From: Oscillospiraceae bacterium
GTDB taxonomy: Bacteria > Bacillota > Clostridia > Oscillospirales > Acutalibacteraceae
Assembly: GCA_910574995.1 (NCBI GenBank)
Contig: CAJTCS010000001.1
Coordinates: 248,001-312,000, forward strand
Length of the DNA stretch: 64,000 bases
Direction: 5' to 3'
Every line of letters starts with the position of its first letter. The first letter of the stretch is position 1. Position numbers and translations under genes: made by a program. The notes beneath the pieces are model-generated. The model was not told the DNA's origin, did no database searches, and saw nothing but the letters and a program-made list of their open reading frames with translations. Of this stretch, positions 32,397-40,486 are shown in pieces.

Positions 32397-33328
32397 TTAA
32401 AACCGCTCTATGCCCTTTTCCGTCTTTATCCACCCAGCTGTTAACTTACACCCTTCTTCAAAGCCAATTTCTGGGCGAAAGCCCGTATCATGTTCTGTGT
32501 CATAGCAATCAAATGCCGGCAATGGCAAGTCCACTCCTGTAAAAGGTATACTGCCAAATTCGAACGGCAAATCCGGCGCAACCGCCCTCTGCATCTCAAC
32601 TAAGAAGTCTTTCAAGGGCCGAGCCGCAGAACTGCCAACCGTATATTTATGGAACGGCCTGCCCTTTTCCCCAATCAAGCGAAATGCCCGGGCCACATCG
32701 TCTATATACACAAAGTCATAATTCTGTGTACCTGCCGTAAATTCCGGAATTTCCCCACGCAAGCACTTCCGTATTGTTGAATTGACCAGACGTAGACTTT
32801 TCTCCCCTGGCCCATAGGCATTGGTGACTTCAGCCCATAACAATTTCTATCCCCACTTGTGCTGCCAAAGCTTTGCACATTATATGCGCAAGTAACTTGG
32901 CTCCGCCATATATATCTCCTCTTCCTGGGTAACTTCCCTGTGCCAGCATACCAGCAAGTGCCTCATACTCCATAATGCTGCCCGCACCAACGAACCGTCT
33001 GCATCCTATTTTTTTTTGCGGTGCGCAGCGCATTAATTGTCTGCTGTACATTTTCAATTTGTAATTCCGGGCAGTCCCGGGAGCTATCTGCAACTCCTTT
33101 CCATGCCAAATGATAAAAGCAGGAGTAGGAATTCTTTGGGATCATCTCTTCCAATTTCTGTATTTCGCACAAATCGCAAAAAATGATTTCTATACGATCG
33201 GCATGCGGGATATTTGCACAAGAATTCTCTCTGCACAACGCATATATTTTATAATCATGCTCCAACAATTCCCTTACCAGGGCGCTGCCAATGAAGCCGT
33301 TCGCACCAGAAACAATGGCTGTTTTCAT
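32397..33328 (-). pseudogene. NAD-dependent sugar epimerase/dehydratase with frameshifts
   Basis: Three frames together give one SDR-family nucleotide-sugar enzyme: MKTAIVSGANGFIGSALVRE (start 33328), then CRRFVGAGSIMEYEALAG, then AEVTNAYGPGEKSLRLVNST to the stop at 32397. The first shift lies in a run of nine A (complement of 33009-33017); eight would restore the frame. The second, near 32836-32841, is a one-base insertion before TGGGCTGAA. Placed after an RfbH-like fragment, it was probably the ketoreductase of a CDP-3,6-dideoxyhexose pathway such as CDP-abequose synthesis. It cannot make a full protein unless the homopolymer slips. Confidence 0.8.
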
Positions 33329-33647
33329 AGATTGACAGCCCCCCCCCAACCACCTGCACCATATACGCCAGCATCTCCTGTGTCATGCCCGGGTACACCC
33401 CAACCCAGAAAGTGTCCCTTACAATCCTGTCCGTATTGGTAAGGTCGCCCACTACGCGGTACCCGGTTCCCGCCTTCCGCAATTCATCAAAACATGGGTG
33501 CCGCAGCAGGTTGCCAGAGAACAGCATGCGGGTCTGCACGCCCTTCTTTTCTATGTACCGCACAACCTTTTCCCGGTCAATTCCTTCTCGGACCGTCAGC
33601 AAAAATCCGAACCAGCTGGGGCTAGCGTTATCCTCATGGTAAGGCAA
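33329..33647 (-). pseudogene. C-terminal fragment of an RfbH-like CDP-4-keto-6-deoxyglucose-3-dehydrase
   Basis: The residues SPSWFGFLLTVREGIDREKV, then TRMLFSGNLLRHPCFDEL and RIVRDTFWVGVYPGMTQEML, match the C-terminal third of RfbH, a PLP-dependent sugar dehydrase of 3,6-dideoxyhexose synthesis. About 300 N-terminal residues, including the PLP-binding part, are absent; the break is near 33650. A run of nine C at about 33339-33347 shifts the last codons, where the original stop probably overlapped the start of the epimerase gene as TATGA. It is a relic of a surface-polysaccharide locus. Confidence 0.8.
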
Positions 33648-33657
33648 CTGTCTCGGA

Positions 33658-33747
33658 ATGGTTGAAAGAGGGTTGTACGCAGCCTATCAGTCTGATTATT
33701 CAAATTATGGAGAGATGTGTGATGAGCGGAAAAGAGGAAAAGGATAA
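33658..33747 (+). pseudogene. Possible protein tail of unknown origin
   Basis: The frame reads GLYAAYQSDYSNYGEMCDER before a stop, a protein-like composition, and lies exactly at the broken end of the RfbH fragment. It may be the end of another element gene. I do not recognise the family. Confidence 0.25.
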
Positions 33748-33807
33748 TGACCTATGAAAGATTCTGGTAAAGGAAACGCTTCAATTTAGGCGAAAGCCAT
33801 ACTTTGC

Positions 33808-34686
33808 CTATCTCAATTTTACTATCTGCGCCAGCACCGTCCCAATATCCCCCTCCAAGCAAACCGACTGCTTTACAATCTTGCTGGGGCAGAGTGCCTG
33901 CCCGGCGTTTACGCAAACATAAACCGCCTCCTGGTTCTCCGCCGTCATCTGCCAGAAGGGGTACTTGACGATGCCGGGTGTGTTGTAGCCTACCCCTAAT
34001 TCCAAGAACAACACCCGGCCGGCCCGGTGAGACTTGACGAAACTGCTGTACCTTTCTGCGGCTTTCAGCCAGCCTTCGTCCTCTACAAAGGTGTCGTCTG
34101 CCCGCAGATTCATGGCCATAGGCGCGCCGCACTTGGGACAGTATGGGATCAGCTCCGTGGGCGTCTTCATGTCCCCCTGCTCCTCTACCATGCGTCGAAT
34201 GGTTTCCTTGTTATCGTAGGTGCCGAGGTGACAGGGCCTGCTGCACTGGAACAGGCCGTAGTCCCCCTGGGTGTAGAACAGCCGCATCTTGTCAAACCCC
34301 GCCCGTTGAAAGCAGTGGTCCACGTTGGTGGTCAGCACGAAATAGTCTCTATCCTTAATCAGTTGATAGAGTTGGTCATAGACTGGTTTGGGCGGGGCCA
34401 TATATCGGTTGATATAGACATAGCGGCTCCAATAAGCCCAATGCTCTTCAAGGGTTTTGTAGGGGTAAAATCCGCCGGAGTACATATCCCGAAAGCCATA
34501 TTTCGCCGCAAAATCCCCGAAGTACTTTTCAAATCGCTCCCCGGAATAAGTAAACCCCGCCGAGGTGGAAAGCCCCGCTCCCGCGCCGATGAGCACGCTG
34601 TCCGCCCGGTCAAGAGCCTCTTTCAGCCGTTCAAGTTCCGCTGAGTAATTCTTGATATATTTTGTAGTCGCTGTCCTTGAAAACAT
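33808..34686 (-). CDS. Macrodomain-linked sirtuin (SirTM-like)
   Basis: The 292-residue protein has the SIR2 NAD-binding signature GAGAGLSTSAGFTYSG (near residue 33), TTNVDHCFQRAG (near 117) and a Zn ribbon with CSRPCHLGTYDN and YCPKCGAPM. The long segment around DMYSGGFYPYKTLEEHWAYW is typical of SirTM, the M-class sirtuins that ADP-ribosylate a lipoylated GcvH-like protein and are encoded with a macrodomain hydrolase. Here the macrodomain gene lies directly upstream but is a chimera. GGAGG precedes the ATG at 34686, which overlaps the upstream gene by 56 bases. GcvH-L and LplA2 genes, the other usual partners, are not seen. The gene itself looks intact. Confidence 0.88.
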   Translation of the reverse strand: MFSRTATTKYIKNYSAELERLKEALDRADSVLIGAGAGLSTSAGFTYSGERFEKYFGDFAAKYGFRDMYSGGFYPYKTLEEHWAYWSRYVYINRYMAPPKPVYDQLYQLIKDRDYFVLTTNVDHCFQRAGFDKMRLFYTQGDYGLFQCSRPCHLGTYDNKETIRRMVEEQGDMKTPTELIPYCPKCGAPMAMNLRADDTFVEDEGWLKAAERYSSFVKSHRAGRVLFLELGVGYNTPGIVKYPFWQMTAENQEAVYVCVNAGQALCPSKIVKQSVCLEGDIGTVLAQIVKLR

Positions 34687-35254
34687 TAAAAACTACCTCC
34701 ACATTGTCCTTATATTTCCGTACCGTTTCCACGGCAATCTCTGCCGCCAGCCAGTTGGGAAAGCGGAAAACCCCAGTAGAAACGCAGCAGAACGCCACGC
34801 TTTTTATGCCGTTTTCCTTTGCAACCTCCAAGCAAGAGATATAACAATCTTTCAAATCCTGCTCATCTTCCGGCGTAACCCTACCGCTGACAATCGGCCC
34901 GACTGTATGCAAAATGCGGTCGCAAGGGAGGTTATACGCCCTGGTGATTTTCGCCCCGCCGGTAGGTTCCTTGTGGCCCTGATTTTTCATGATTTCCGCG
35001 CACTCTAAACGAAGCTGCACTCCGGCAAAGGCAAGTTCTCGCACATATTTCCGCACGGTATTCTCGCTCATACCCACTGTCCTGCCGATAGTTTTATAGC
35101 TTGGCCAGCACTGGTGCGATTTTCTGTCCTCACAATACATGAGGTAGGCGTAGACTGCCAGCTCACCCGCTGAAAGACCTAAACTGAAAATTGCATTTGG
35201 CAGAGGGAAAAAGTTTTTTGCGCCGCTGCATGACGCTCTCAGAAGATTATTCAT
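34631..35254 (-). CDS. Chimeric protein: HTH domain fused to a truncated macrodomain
   Basis: Residues 1-70 (from MNNLLRASCSGAKNFFPLPN to MSENTVRKYVRELAF) are a winged-HTH of the kind found in element replication or regulatory proteins. From about residue 73 (VQLRLECAEIMKNQGHKEPT) to the end the sequence is the C-terminal two thirds of a MacroD-type macrodomain: GGAKITRAYNLPCDRILHTVGP and CCVSTGVFRFPNWLAAEIAV are family motifs. The first macrodomain strand with the NAANxxLxGGGGVDGAIH loop is missing, so ADP-ribose hydrolysis is unlikely. GACAGGAGG precedes ATG 35254. The fusion is in frame and may still be made, but I read it as a deletion product between a mobile-element gene and the SirTM operon. 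Confidence 0.75.
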   Translation of the reverse strand: MNNLLRASCSGAKNFFPLPNAIFSLGLSAGELAVYAYLMYCEDRKSHQCWPSYKTIGRTVGMSENTVRKYVRELAFAGVQLRLECAEIMKNQGHKEPTGGAKITRAYNLPCDRILHTVGPIVSGRVTPEDEQDLKDCYISCLEVAKENGIKSVAFCCVSTGVFRFPNWLAAEIAVETVRKYKDNVEVVFNVFKDSDYKIYQELLSGT

Positions 35255-35310
35255 GCTGTGCACCTCCTGTCTGTTTCCCGACCCAAGCGAGGAATTTTTC
35301 CTTCGGAACA

Positions 35311-35430
35311 ACCAAGATAAGCCCCTGTACTTTCTATGCCTGGAGCGCTACTGCCAAGGGCAAACGCGACGAGTGCGCTGCTGGCAGAATGTCCTTTGAT
35401 GAGATCAAGAAGTGGCTGACAGAATCCTAA
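35311..35430 (+). pseudogene. C-terminal fragment of a DUF6076-like protein
   Basis: The last 40 residues, KISPCTFYAWSATAKGKRDE to KKWLTES, are nearly the same as the end of the broken gene at 57.8 kb (KISPGTFYAWSATAKGKRGE to KKWLSES). The rest of the gene is missing here. A 26-base sequence that follows both fragments is also shared. The protein family is common in Firmicutes mobile elements; its function is not known to me. Confidence 0.7.
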
Positions 35431-35440
35431 CTGCCGTATT

Positions 35441-35466
35441 CTTTAGTTTAGCGGCGCAGATTTTGA
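35441..35466. repeat. Copy 1 of a 26-base repeat (also at 56.8 and 57.9 kb)
   Basis: The core TTTAGCGGCGCAGATTTTGA differs by one or two bases from those at 56823-56848 and 57928-57953. At two sites the repeat lies after the end of a DUF6076-like gene and just before a convergent transporter gene. It may mark the end of a small mobile element. Confidence 0.65.
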
Positions 35467-35509
35467 TGCCACCCGTGCTTCTCCTGCAACTGCCTGTTTT
35501 GCCTCTTCG

Positions 35510-36859
35510 TTACATCTGTTTATGCTTTTTGCCCAGCTCTGCATGGATGGCAGGATATTCCTTATCCAAATGATAAAACAGGAACAACACCACGCATACC
35601 AAGGCGGCGGCACAAGGCAGGAAGATAAAATTTGCCTTGATTGCAAAGAGCGCCTCTTCTGTCTGCGGCTGGTCTGGGACATAGCCTCCGTGCTCCAGCA
35701 CAAAGGCGGAGAGCAGGCTGGAAAACACGATGCCCAGCTTGACCATGAACATGGACATAGATGTGAGCAGTCCCTCCTGCCGCACGCCTACCGCGTATTC
35801 CGAGTGGTCGATGGCCTCGCCTAAAATCAGGAAATACACCCCTGCGGCCAGGCCCGCGCCCAGGTTTATGACGCAGTTCAGAAGGAATATGGCGGGCAGG
35901 CTGTCCCCCGCCAGGTACATCAGCGCGCTGCCCCCTGCAAAAAGGCCGTAACCCCAAAGGCTGATGGCTTTTTTGGTCACTCGGCCCGCTAGGGCTGGTC
36001 CTATGAAAGCGCAGACAAAATTAGCTATGGCACTGACCGCCAGCAGCAGGCTGGCAAAGTCCTGGTCCCCCAAGTGGTATTTGGCGTAGTAGAGGGTCGT
36101 GGAGTTCCGGGTAGCCGTGGCAAAATAATGGAAAAATTGCACGGCGCAGCACAGCACCCAGGGCGTGCTTTTTCTCACGGTGCTGCCCAGCGTGCGCAGT
36201 GAGAAGGGCACCGGCGGGGACTGGATACGCTCTTTCGTATTAAAAAAGCAGAAAAGCACCAGGGTTATGATGATAGCTGCAAACAGCAGGGAAAGCCCGA
36301 GAAAGCCCCGGTGTTCATCCCCTTGCCCGAACAGGCCCGCCAGTGGCATGGCAAGCCCCATGGAGAGGAACCCGCCTGTGGAGGCCAGGGCCATGCGCGA
36401 CATATTTAGCTGCCTGCGCTGGCCGGGGTCTTCCGTGAGGTTGGGCATCATGGCGCTGTAGGGGACGTTGCAGACCGTATACAGCAGGCAGAACGCCGCG
36501 TAAGTAACCATGGCGTAAGCGCCCCGGGCGCTGGAGGGCACCTGGGCGGTGAGGAACATCAGCACCACGGAGAGGGCCAAAGGTACAGCCGAAAACAGCA
36601 GCCAGGGCCGCAGTTTGCCCCAGCGGCTGCGAGTCTTGTCGCTGAGCATCCCCACTACCGGGTTCGCAAAAGCGTCCACCAGGCGGGCAGCGCTCATGAC
36701 GGCCCCGGCGGCGCCTACGGCGATACCGGCCACGTCTGTATAATAATATAAAAGATAGGAGGACATGAAATTAAAGACCATGCTGCACGCCATGTCCCCC
36801 AGGCCGTAGCCCACTTTTTCCCGCAAGGGGAGTGCGTCCCCGCCCTTTTTCTTTTCCAT
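35510..36859 (-). CDS. GPH-family sugar:cation symporter
   Basis: The 449-residue protein has the GPH signatures KVGYGLGDMACSMVFNFMSS at the start, DAFANPVVGMLSDKTRSRWG (near residue 65) and LGEAIDHSEYAVGVRQEGLL (near 345), with about 12 membrane segments. It is intact and close to the transporter at 49.9 kb, which carries a nonsense mutation, so the pair arose by duplication or import of related loci. AAAGGAT precedes the ATG at 36859. No catabolic genes are adjacent; both flanks are mobile-element debris, so it may have been separated from its operon by rearrangement. The substrate is probably a glycoside or uronide. Confidence 0.9.
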   Translation of the reverse strand: MEKKKGGDALPLREKVGYGLGDMACSMVFNFMSSYLLYYYTDVAGIAVGAAGAVMSAARLVDAFANPVVGMLSDKTRSRWGKLRPWLLFSAVPLALSVVLMFLTAQVPSSARGAYAMVTYAAFCLLYTVCNVPYSAMMPNLTEDPGQRRQLNMSRMALASTGGFLSMGLAMPLAGLFGQGDEHRGFLGLSLLFAAIIITLVLFCFFNTKERIQSPPVPFSLRTLGSTVRKSTPWVLCCAVQFFHYFATATRNSTTLYYAKYHLGDQDFASLLLAVSAIANFVCAFIGPALAGRVTKKAISLWGYGLFAGGSALMYLAGDSLPAIFLLNCVINLGAGLAAGVYFLILGEAIDHSEYAVGVRQEGLLTSMSMFMVKLGIVFSSLLSAFVLEHGGYVPDQPQTEEALFAIKANFIFLPCAAALVCVVLFLFYHLDKEYPAIHAELGKKHKQM

Positions 36860-36898
36860 TTTACCATATCCTTTCTGTGCTGTTTATTTTATATCGCA

Positions 36899-36947
36899 GC
36901 GCGGAGAAAGCGCCAGGGGGAGGCATATCCCCGGCACTTTTCCGCGC
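36899..36947. other. Long hairpin at the junction between the transporter and the ClpP fragment
   Basis: GCGCGGAGAAAG (36899-36910) pairs with CTTTTCCGCGC (36937-36947) with one bulge, and the inside also pairs in part (GCC/GGC, GGGG/CCCC). It is just upstream of the transporter gene on the minus strand and ends only six bases before the recognisable ClpP coding sequence, so it may mark an insertion edge. Confidence 0.5.
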
Positions 36948-36952
36948 TCTGC

Positions 36953-37348
36953 TTTTACTTTAACAGCCCCGGCGGCGAGGTCAGCAGCGGCCTTGCGCTC
37001 TATGACGTGATGCAGGCTGTCAAGTGCCCTGTCCGTACTGTCTGTCTGGGCACAGCCGCCAGCATGGCCGCTATATTGTTTGCCAGCGGCGATAAGCGCG
37101 GCATCCTCCCACACGGGAAAGTCATGATTCACGACCCGCTGACCACCGGCGTCGGCGGCAGCGCTTTGACCATTGACAGCTTGAGCAAGAACCTGATGCA
37201 GACCCGGCAAATCACGGCGGGGATTCTGGCCCGGCACACCGGGCGCTCTCTGGACGAGATTTACGCCTGCACCGCTAAGGACACATACTTCAACGCCCAG
37301 GAGGCCATCGACTTCGGGCTGGCCGACTTCATTATGGAAGAAATGTGA
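36953..37348 (+). pseudogene. ClpP-like serine protease, N-terminus missing
   Basis: The frame begins abruptly at FYFNSPGGEVSSGLALYDVM and continues with the catalytic serine loop GTAASMAAILFASG, the histidine in KVMIHDPL and the C-terminal AIDFGLADFIMEEM. About the first 50-60 residues of a normal ClpP are absent, because a different sequence (the hairpin near 36.9 kb) is joined at this point. It is followed after nine bases by a VirD4 gene, and ClpP homologs of this type occur beside VirD4 in Firmicutes conjugative elements. An internal start at 37007 could give a 113-residue piece. A working protease is unlikely. Confidence 0.8.
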
Positions 37349-37357
37349 GGTGAGTAA

Positions 37358-38635
37358 ATGAGCTTCCGAATCCTGTCCCAAGACTGCCGGATAAGCAACG
37401 AGTCTTATCTCACAGACCTTAACAACAACGACCTGATTGTCGGCCCCAGCGGCGCGGGCAAGACGCGTGGGTATGTGCTGCCCAATATCTTGCAGTGCAG
37501 CGAGAGCCTGATTGTGGCCGACACCAAGAACACCCTGCGGGCCGAGACCGAGGCGGTCCTCCGTCAAAATGGCTACAAGATATACAGCTTAGACCTGTGC
37601 GGGGGCCCTTCCAGCGGCTACGACCCTCTGGACTACATCCGGCTGGACCCCCGGACAGAGCGTTACAACGAGCAGGACATCATGGCTGTTGCCGCCGCCC
37701 TGGTGCCTATTGAGTCGCCCCAGGAACCCTTCTGGGAGTTTTCCGCCCGGATTTACCTGGAGAGCATCATCGGCTATGTGCTGGAATGTCTGCCGGAGGA
37801 GGAACACACCATGGACATGGTGGTGCGCCTTTCCCGGGAGCTCGGTACGGGCAGGCTGGCAAAGCTCATGGACGGGCTGGCCCTTTTGGACCCGGACTCC
37901 TTTGCCGTCCGCCGCTACACGATCTGCCGGGACGGGGAACGGGCGGATAAGACCAATGCCTGCGTCCTGATGTTCCTGGCCGAGAAACTGGCCCCTTTGG
38001 ACTACGAGGGGGCCAGGGCCATGTTCCACAACCCGGAGAAAATCCCCATGGCCCGGCTGGGCCGGGAAAAGACCGCTGTGTTCCTGGGCGTCAGCGACAC
38101 AGACCGCTCCATGGACCGGCTGGCGAACCTGTTCTATGCGCAGGCCCTGCACGTCCTGTGTGATGAAGCGGACCGCAGCCCGAGCCGCCGCCTGAACGTT
38201 CCCGTGCGCTTCATCCTGGACGACTTTGCCGCCAACGCTTTCATCCCGGACTTTGACAAGATTCTCTCCGTCATCCGCTCCCGGAACATCTCCGCCAGCG
38301 TGATTTTGCAGAGCATTTCCCAGCTGGAAGGCATGTACGGCCACGCGGCGGCTATGACCATCCTCAACAACTGCGACCACTGCCTGTATCTGGGCGGCCA
38401 GGACGTGGAGACTGCCCGGTATATGGGGGTCAAGGCCAACCGCAGCGTGGGCACCATGCTGTCTATGCCCCTGGATTCCGCGTGGCTGTTCGCAAGTGGA
38501 GAGCCGGCGAGGCTCACCAAGAAGTTTGACCTGCGCAGCCACCAGCGCTATTGTGAACTTTCGCAGGTTGGGGGCCGCTGCACGGAATATGAAGAGATTG
38601 AGCAGAAGGAGGCCTGCTATGCCTGCTGCCTATGA
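37358..38635 (+). CDS. VirD4/TraG-like type IV coupling protein
   Basis: The ATPase brings DNA to the conjugation channel. The Walker A motif is VGPSGAGKTRG (near residue 28), followed by NILQCSESLIVADTKNTL. The Walker B region is FILDDFAANAFIPDFDKI (near 290) and the conserved glutamine motif is SASVILQSISQLEGMYG (near 320). At 425 residues it lacks the N-terminal transmembrane helices of typical VirD4, as many Firmicutes versions of this kind do. GAGGTGAG precedes the ATG. It overlaps the next gene by 17 bases. It looks intact, although the surrounding conjugation module is not complete. Confidence 0.87.
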   Translation: MSFRILSQDCRISNESYLTDLNNNDLIVGPSGAGKTRGYVLPNILQCSESLIVADTKNTLRAETEAVLRQNGYKIYSLDLCGGPSSGYDPLDYIRLDPRTERYNEQDIMAVAAALVPIESPQEPFWEFSARIYLESIIGYVLECLPEEEHTMDMVVRLSRELGTGRLAKLMDGLALLDPDSFAVRRYTICRDGERADKTNACVLMFLAEKLAPLDYEGARAMFHNPEKIPMARLGREKTAVFLGVSDTDRSMDRLANLFYAQALHVLCDEADRSPSRRLNVPVRFILDDFAANAFIPDFDKILSVIRSRNISASVILQSISQLEGMYGHAAAMTILNNCDHCLYLGGQDVETARYMGVKANRSVGTMLSMPLDSAWLFASGEPARLTKKFDLRSHQRYCELSQVGGRCTEYEEIEQKEACYACCL

Positions 38636-39566
38636 TTCACTCCGCGCCCTAAGCCGCCAGACCATGAAGGGGCTGCTGAACGTGCCGGGCTGGCAGAAGT
38701 TCCTTGCCTTTGCCGGCCGGAGTTTCAAGCTGCCGTTCCCGGCCCAGGTGCTGGCCTATGCCCAGCGCCCGGAGGCTTTTGCCCTGATGAAGTCTAGCGA
38801 ATGGGACGCTTTTGGGCGGCCCGTTAAGAAAGGCAACCACGGCATCCCTGTGCCGGAGGGGGGCGGGAAGAAGCTGGTATACTACTACGACATAGCGGAT
38901 ACCAGGGAAACGGATAAGTCTAAGCCTGTCCCTCTCTGGCGTGTACAGCCGGAGCATCAAAAGGGGATAGTTAAGGCTCTGGAATCTTACTTTGGCAAGC
39001 TGGAGGACGCCTCTGGCTTTGCCGGAACCCTGCTTGCCGCTGCCCGGAAGGCCACCGCGTACACGGTAGACGACCGCCTGGACGACCTGGCCGCCCACAG
39101 GCCCGGCAGCCTGTTGGAAGAGCTGGACGGGGACAGCCTGCTGGCTGCGTACAGCACCGTCATGGAGAACAGCGTGGGTTATATGCTGCTGGCCCGCTGC
39201 GGGGTTGAGCCCACACCGTACTTAATTGGCGAGGACTTTCGCGGCCTGCTGGACTTCAACACGCCGTCTACCCTGTCTATCCTGGGCAGCGCCGTGGTGG
39301 AGACCGCCGCCATGTGCCTGTCTGTGATTGCCAAGGCTGTGCGGGGGATGCAGGCATCTCCCGTCCCGTTCCAATCGGACGCTGGGGAGCGCTACACGCT
39401 GCAAGGCAGGTGGGAGCTCTCTGTGGTGGGCGGCGACGCGGATTCCATCCTGTACCGCTTTCTGGACTTGCCGGAGCAAGGGCCAGCCTCCGCGTCCCGC
39501 AAGGACTTTGAGCAATGGCTGGCAGCTGGATTTGTCCAGCCTGTAACAGCCGCGATACCGGCATGA
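38619..39566 (+). CDS. Element-encoded protein resembling the N-terminus of large ICE helicase/antirestriction proteins
   Basis: The 315-residue protein contains NVPGWQKFLAFAGRSFKLPF followed by AQVLAYAQRPEAFALMKSSE and RPVKKGNHGIPV. This is the pattern of the N-terminal domain of very large proteins in Firmicutes integrative elements and of ArdC/LtrC-like proteins. The helicase parts are not present. The ATG at 38619 follows AGAAGGAGG and overlaps the coupling-protein gene. The stop overlaps the next start in ATGA. I infer a role in DNA processing during transfer, with low confidence in detail. Confidence 0.65.
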   Translation: MPAAYDSLRALSRQTMKGLLNVPGWQKFLAFAGRSFKLPFPAQVLAYAQRPEAFALMKSSEWDAFGRPVKKGNHGIPVPEGGGKKLVYYYDIADTRETDKSKPVPLWRVQPEHQKGIVKALESYFGKLEDASGFAGTLLAAARKATAYTVDDRLDDLAAHRPGSLLEELDGDSLLAAYSTVMENSVGYMLLARCGVEPTPYLIGEDFRGLLDFNTPSTLSILGSAVVETAAMCLSVIAKAVRGMQASPVPFQSDAGERYTLQGRWELSVVGGDADSILYRFLDLPEQGPASASRKDFEQWLAAGFVQPVTAAIPA

Positions 39567-40486
39567 TGTATTACGATAAAGACGCGGTTGCAAGGGCCCG
39601 GGAAGCCGGCCTGCTGGCCTACCTGCGGCGCTGTGAGCCGGACAATCTGCGCCAGGTCTCGCCAGGGGTATACTGCACCAGGGAGCATGACTCCCTGCGT
39701 ATCAGCAACGGCAAGTGGTACTGGTTCTCCCAGGGGTTTGGTGGTTATTCGGCGCTGGATTATCTTGTGAAAGTCCGGAGGATGCCATTCCTGGAAGCCA
39801 TGGAACGGCTTAACGGAGAGGCGGCGGATGTGCCGCCTTTTTTTGCGCCCCAAAAGCACGGGCATAAGCTAATTCTGCCCAGCCGCAGCCAATCCAGTGG
39901 GAAAGTGGCCGCGTACCTGCTGGGGCGGGGCATTGCCCGGCCTGTGATAGATTACTGCCTGCACACCGGGCTGCTCTATGAGAGCCTGCCTTACCATAAC
40001 GCCGTGTTCGTGGGCTTCGACCTGGGCGGCCGGCCCAGGTATGCCGCCCTGCGGGGGACTGCTTCCTGCTTCAAAGGCGAGGCCAGGGGCAGCGACAAGC
40101 GGTTTGCGTTCTGCATCCGAGCCCCGGACAGCCCGGCCCTCCATGTGTTCGAGGGGGCTGTGGACCTGCTGTCCTATGCCTCCCTGGAAGGGCTGGATGG
40201 CCGGGACTGGCGGCAGGATAACCTGCTGTCCCTGGGCGGCGTATCGGGGAAAGAGGTGCCGCCTGCTTTGGGGCAGTTCCTCCACGATGGAAAGGGTGTC
40301 CGGAGCATCTGCCTGCGCCTGGATAACGATGATACTGGGCGCAGGGCTGCGGAGGGGATTATGGAGGCCTTGCAGGGCCCATATGGGCTTTGCAATCTTC
40401 CCCCGCCACAGGGCAAAGACTACAATGACTGGCTGCGTATGCGGCTGGAAGAAGGAGGACTGAATGTCACAGCTGAAAATATATGA
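39563..40486 (+). CDS. DUF3991/TOPRIM-domain protein (primase-like, LtrC type)
   Basis: The 307-residue protein begins in an ATGA overlap with the preceding gene. An N-terminal segment of about 100 residues (VSPGVYCTREHDSLRISNGK, then WYWFSQGFGGYSALDYLVKV) matches the DUF3991 and zinc-finger-free CHC2-like region. A TOPRIM fold follows: LHVFEGAVDLLSYASLEGLD holds the glutamate and VRSICLRLDNDDTGRRAAEG the DxD. The end, PPPQGKDYNDWL, is typical. Proteins of this group act in priming during conjugation or replication of ICEs. The cysteine-containing codons upstream of 39563 overlap the previous gene and are probably not translated. Confidence 0.8.
   Translation: MMYYDKDAVARAREAGLLAYLRRCEPDNLRQVSPGVYCTREHDSLRISNGKWYWFSQGFGGYSALDYLVKVRRMPFLEAMERLNGEAADVPPFFAPQKHGHKLILPSRSQSSGKVAAYLLGRGIARPVIDYCLHTGLLYESLPYHNAVFVGFDLGGRPRYAALRGTASCFKGEARGSDKRFAFCIRAPDSPALHVFEGAVDLLSYASLEGLDGRDWRQDNLLSLGGVSGKEVPPALGQFLHDGKGVRSICLRLDNDDTGRRAAEGIMEALQGPYGLCNLPPPQGKDYNDWLRMRLEEGGLNVTAENI

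Noticed and set aside
37007-37348. Intact short ClpP starting at 37007
   Set aside because: The homology extends upstream of this codon to 36953 without a start, so the piece is an N-terminal truncation.
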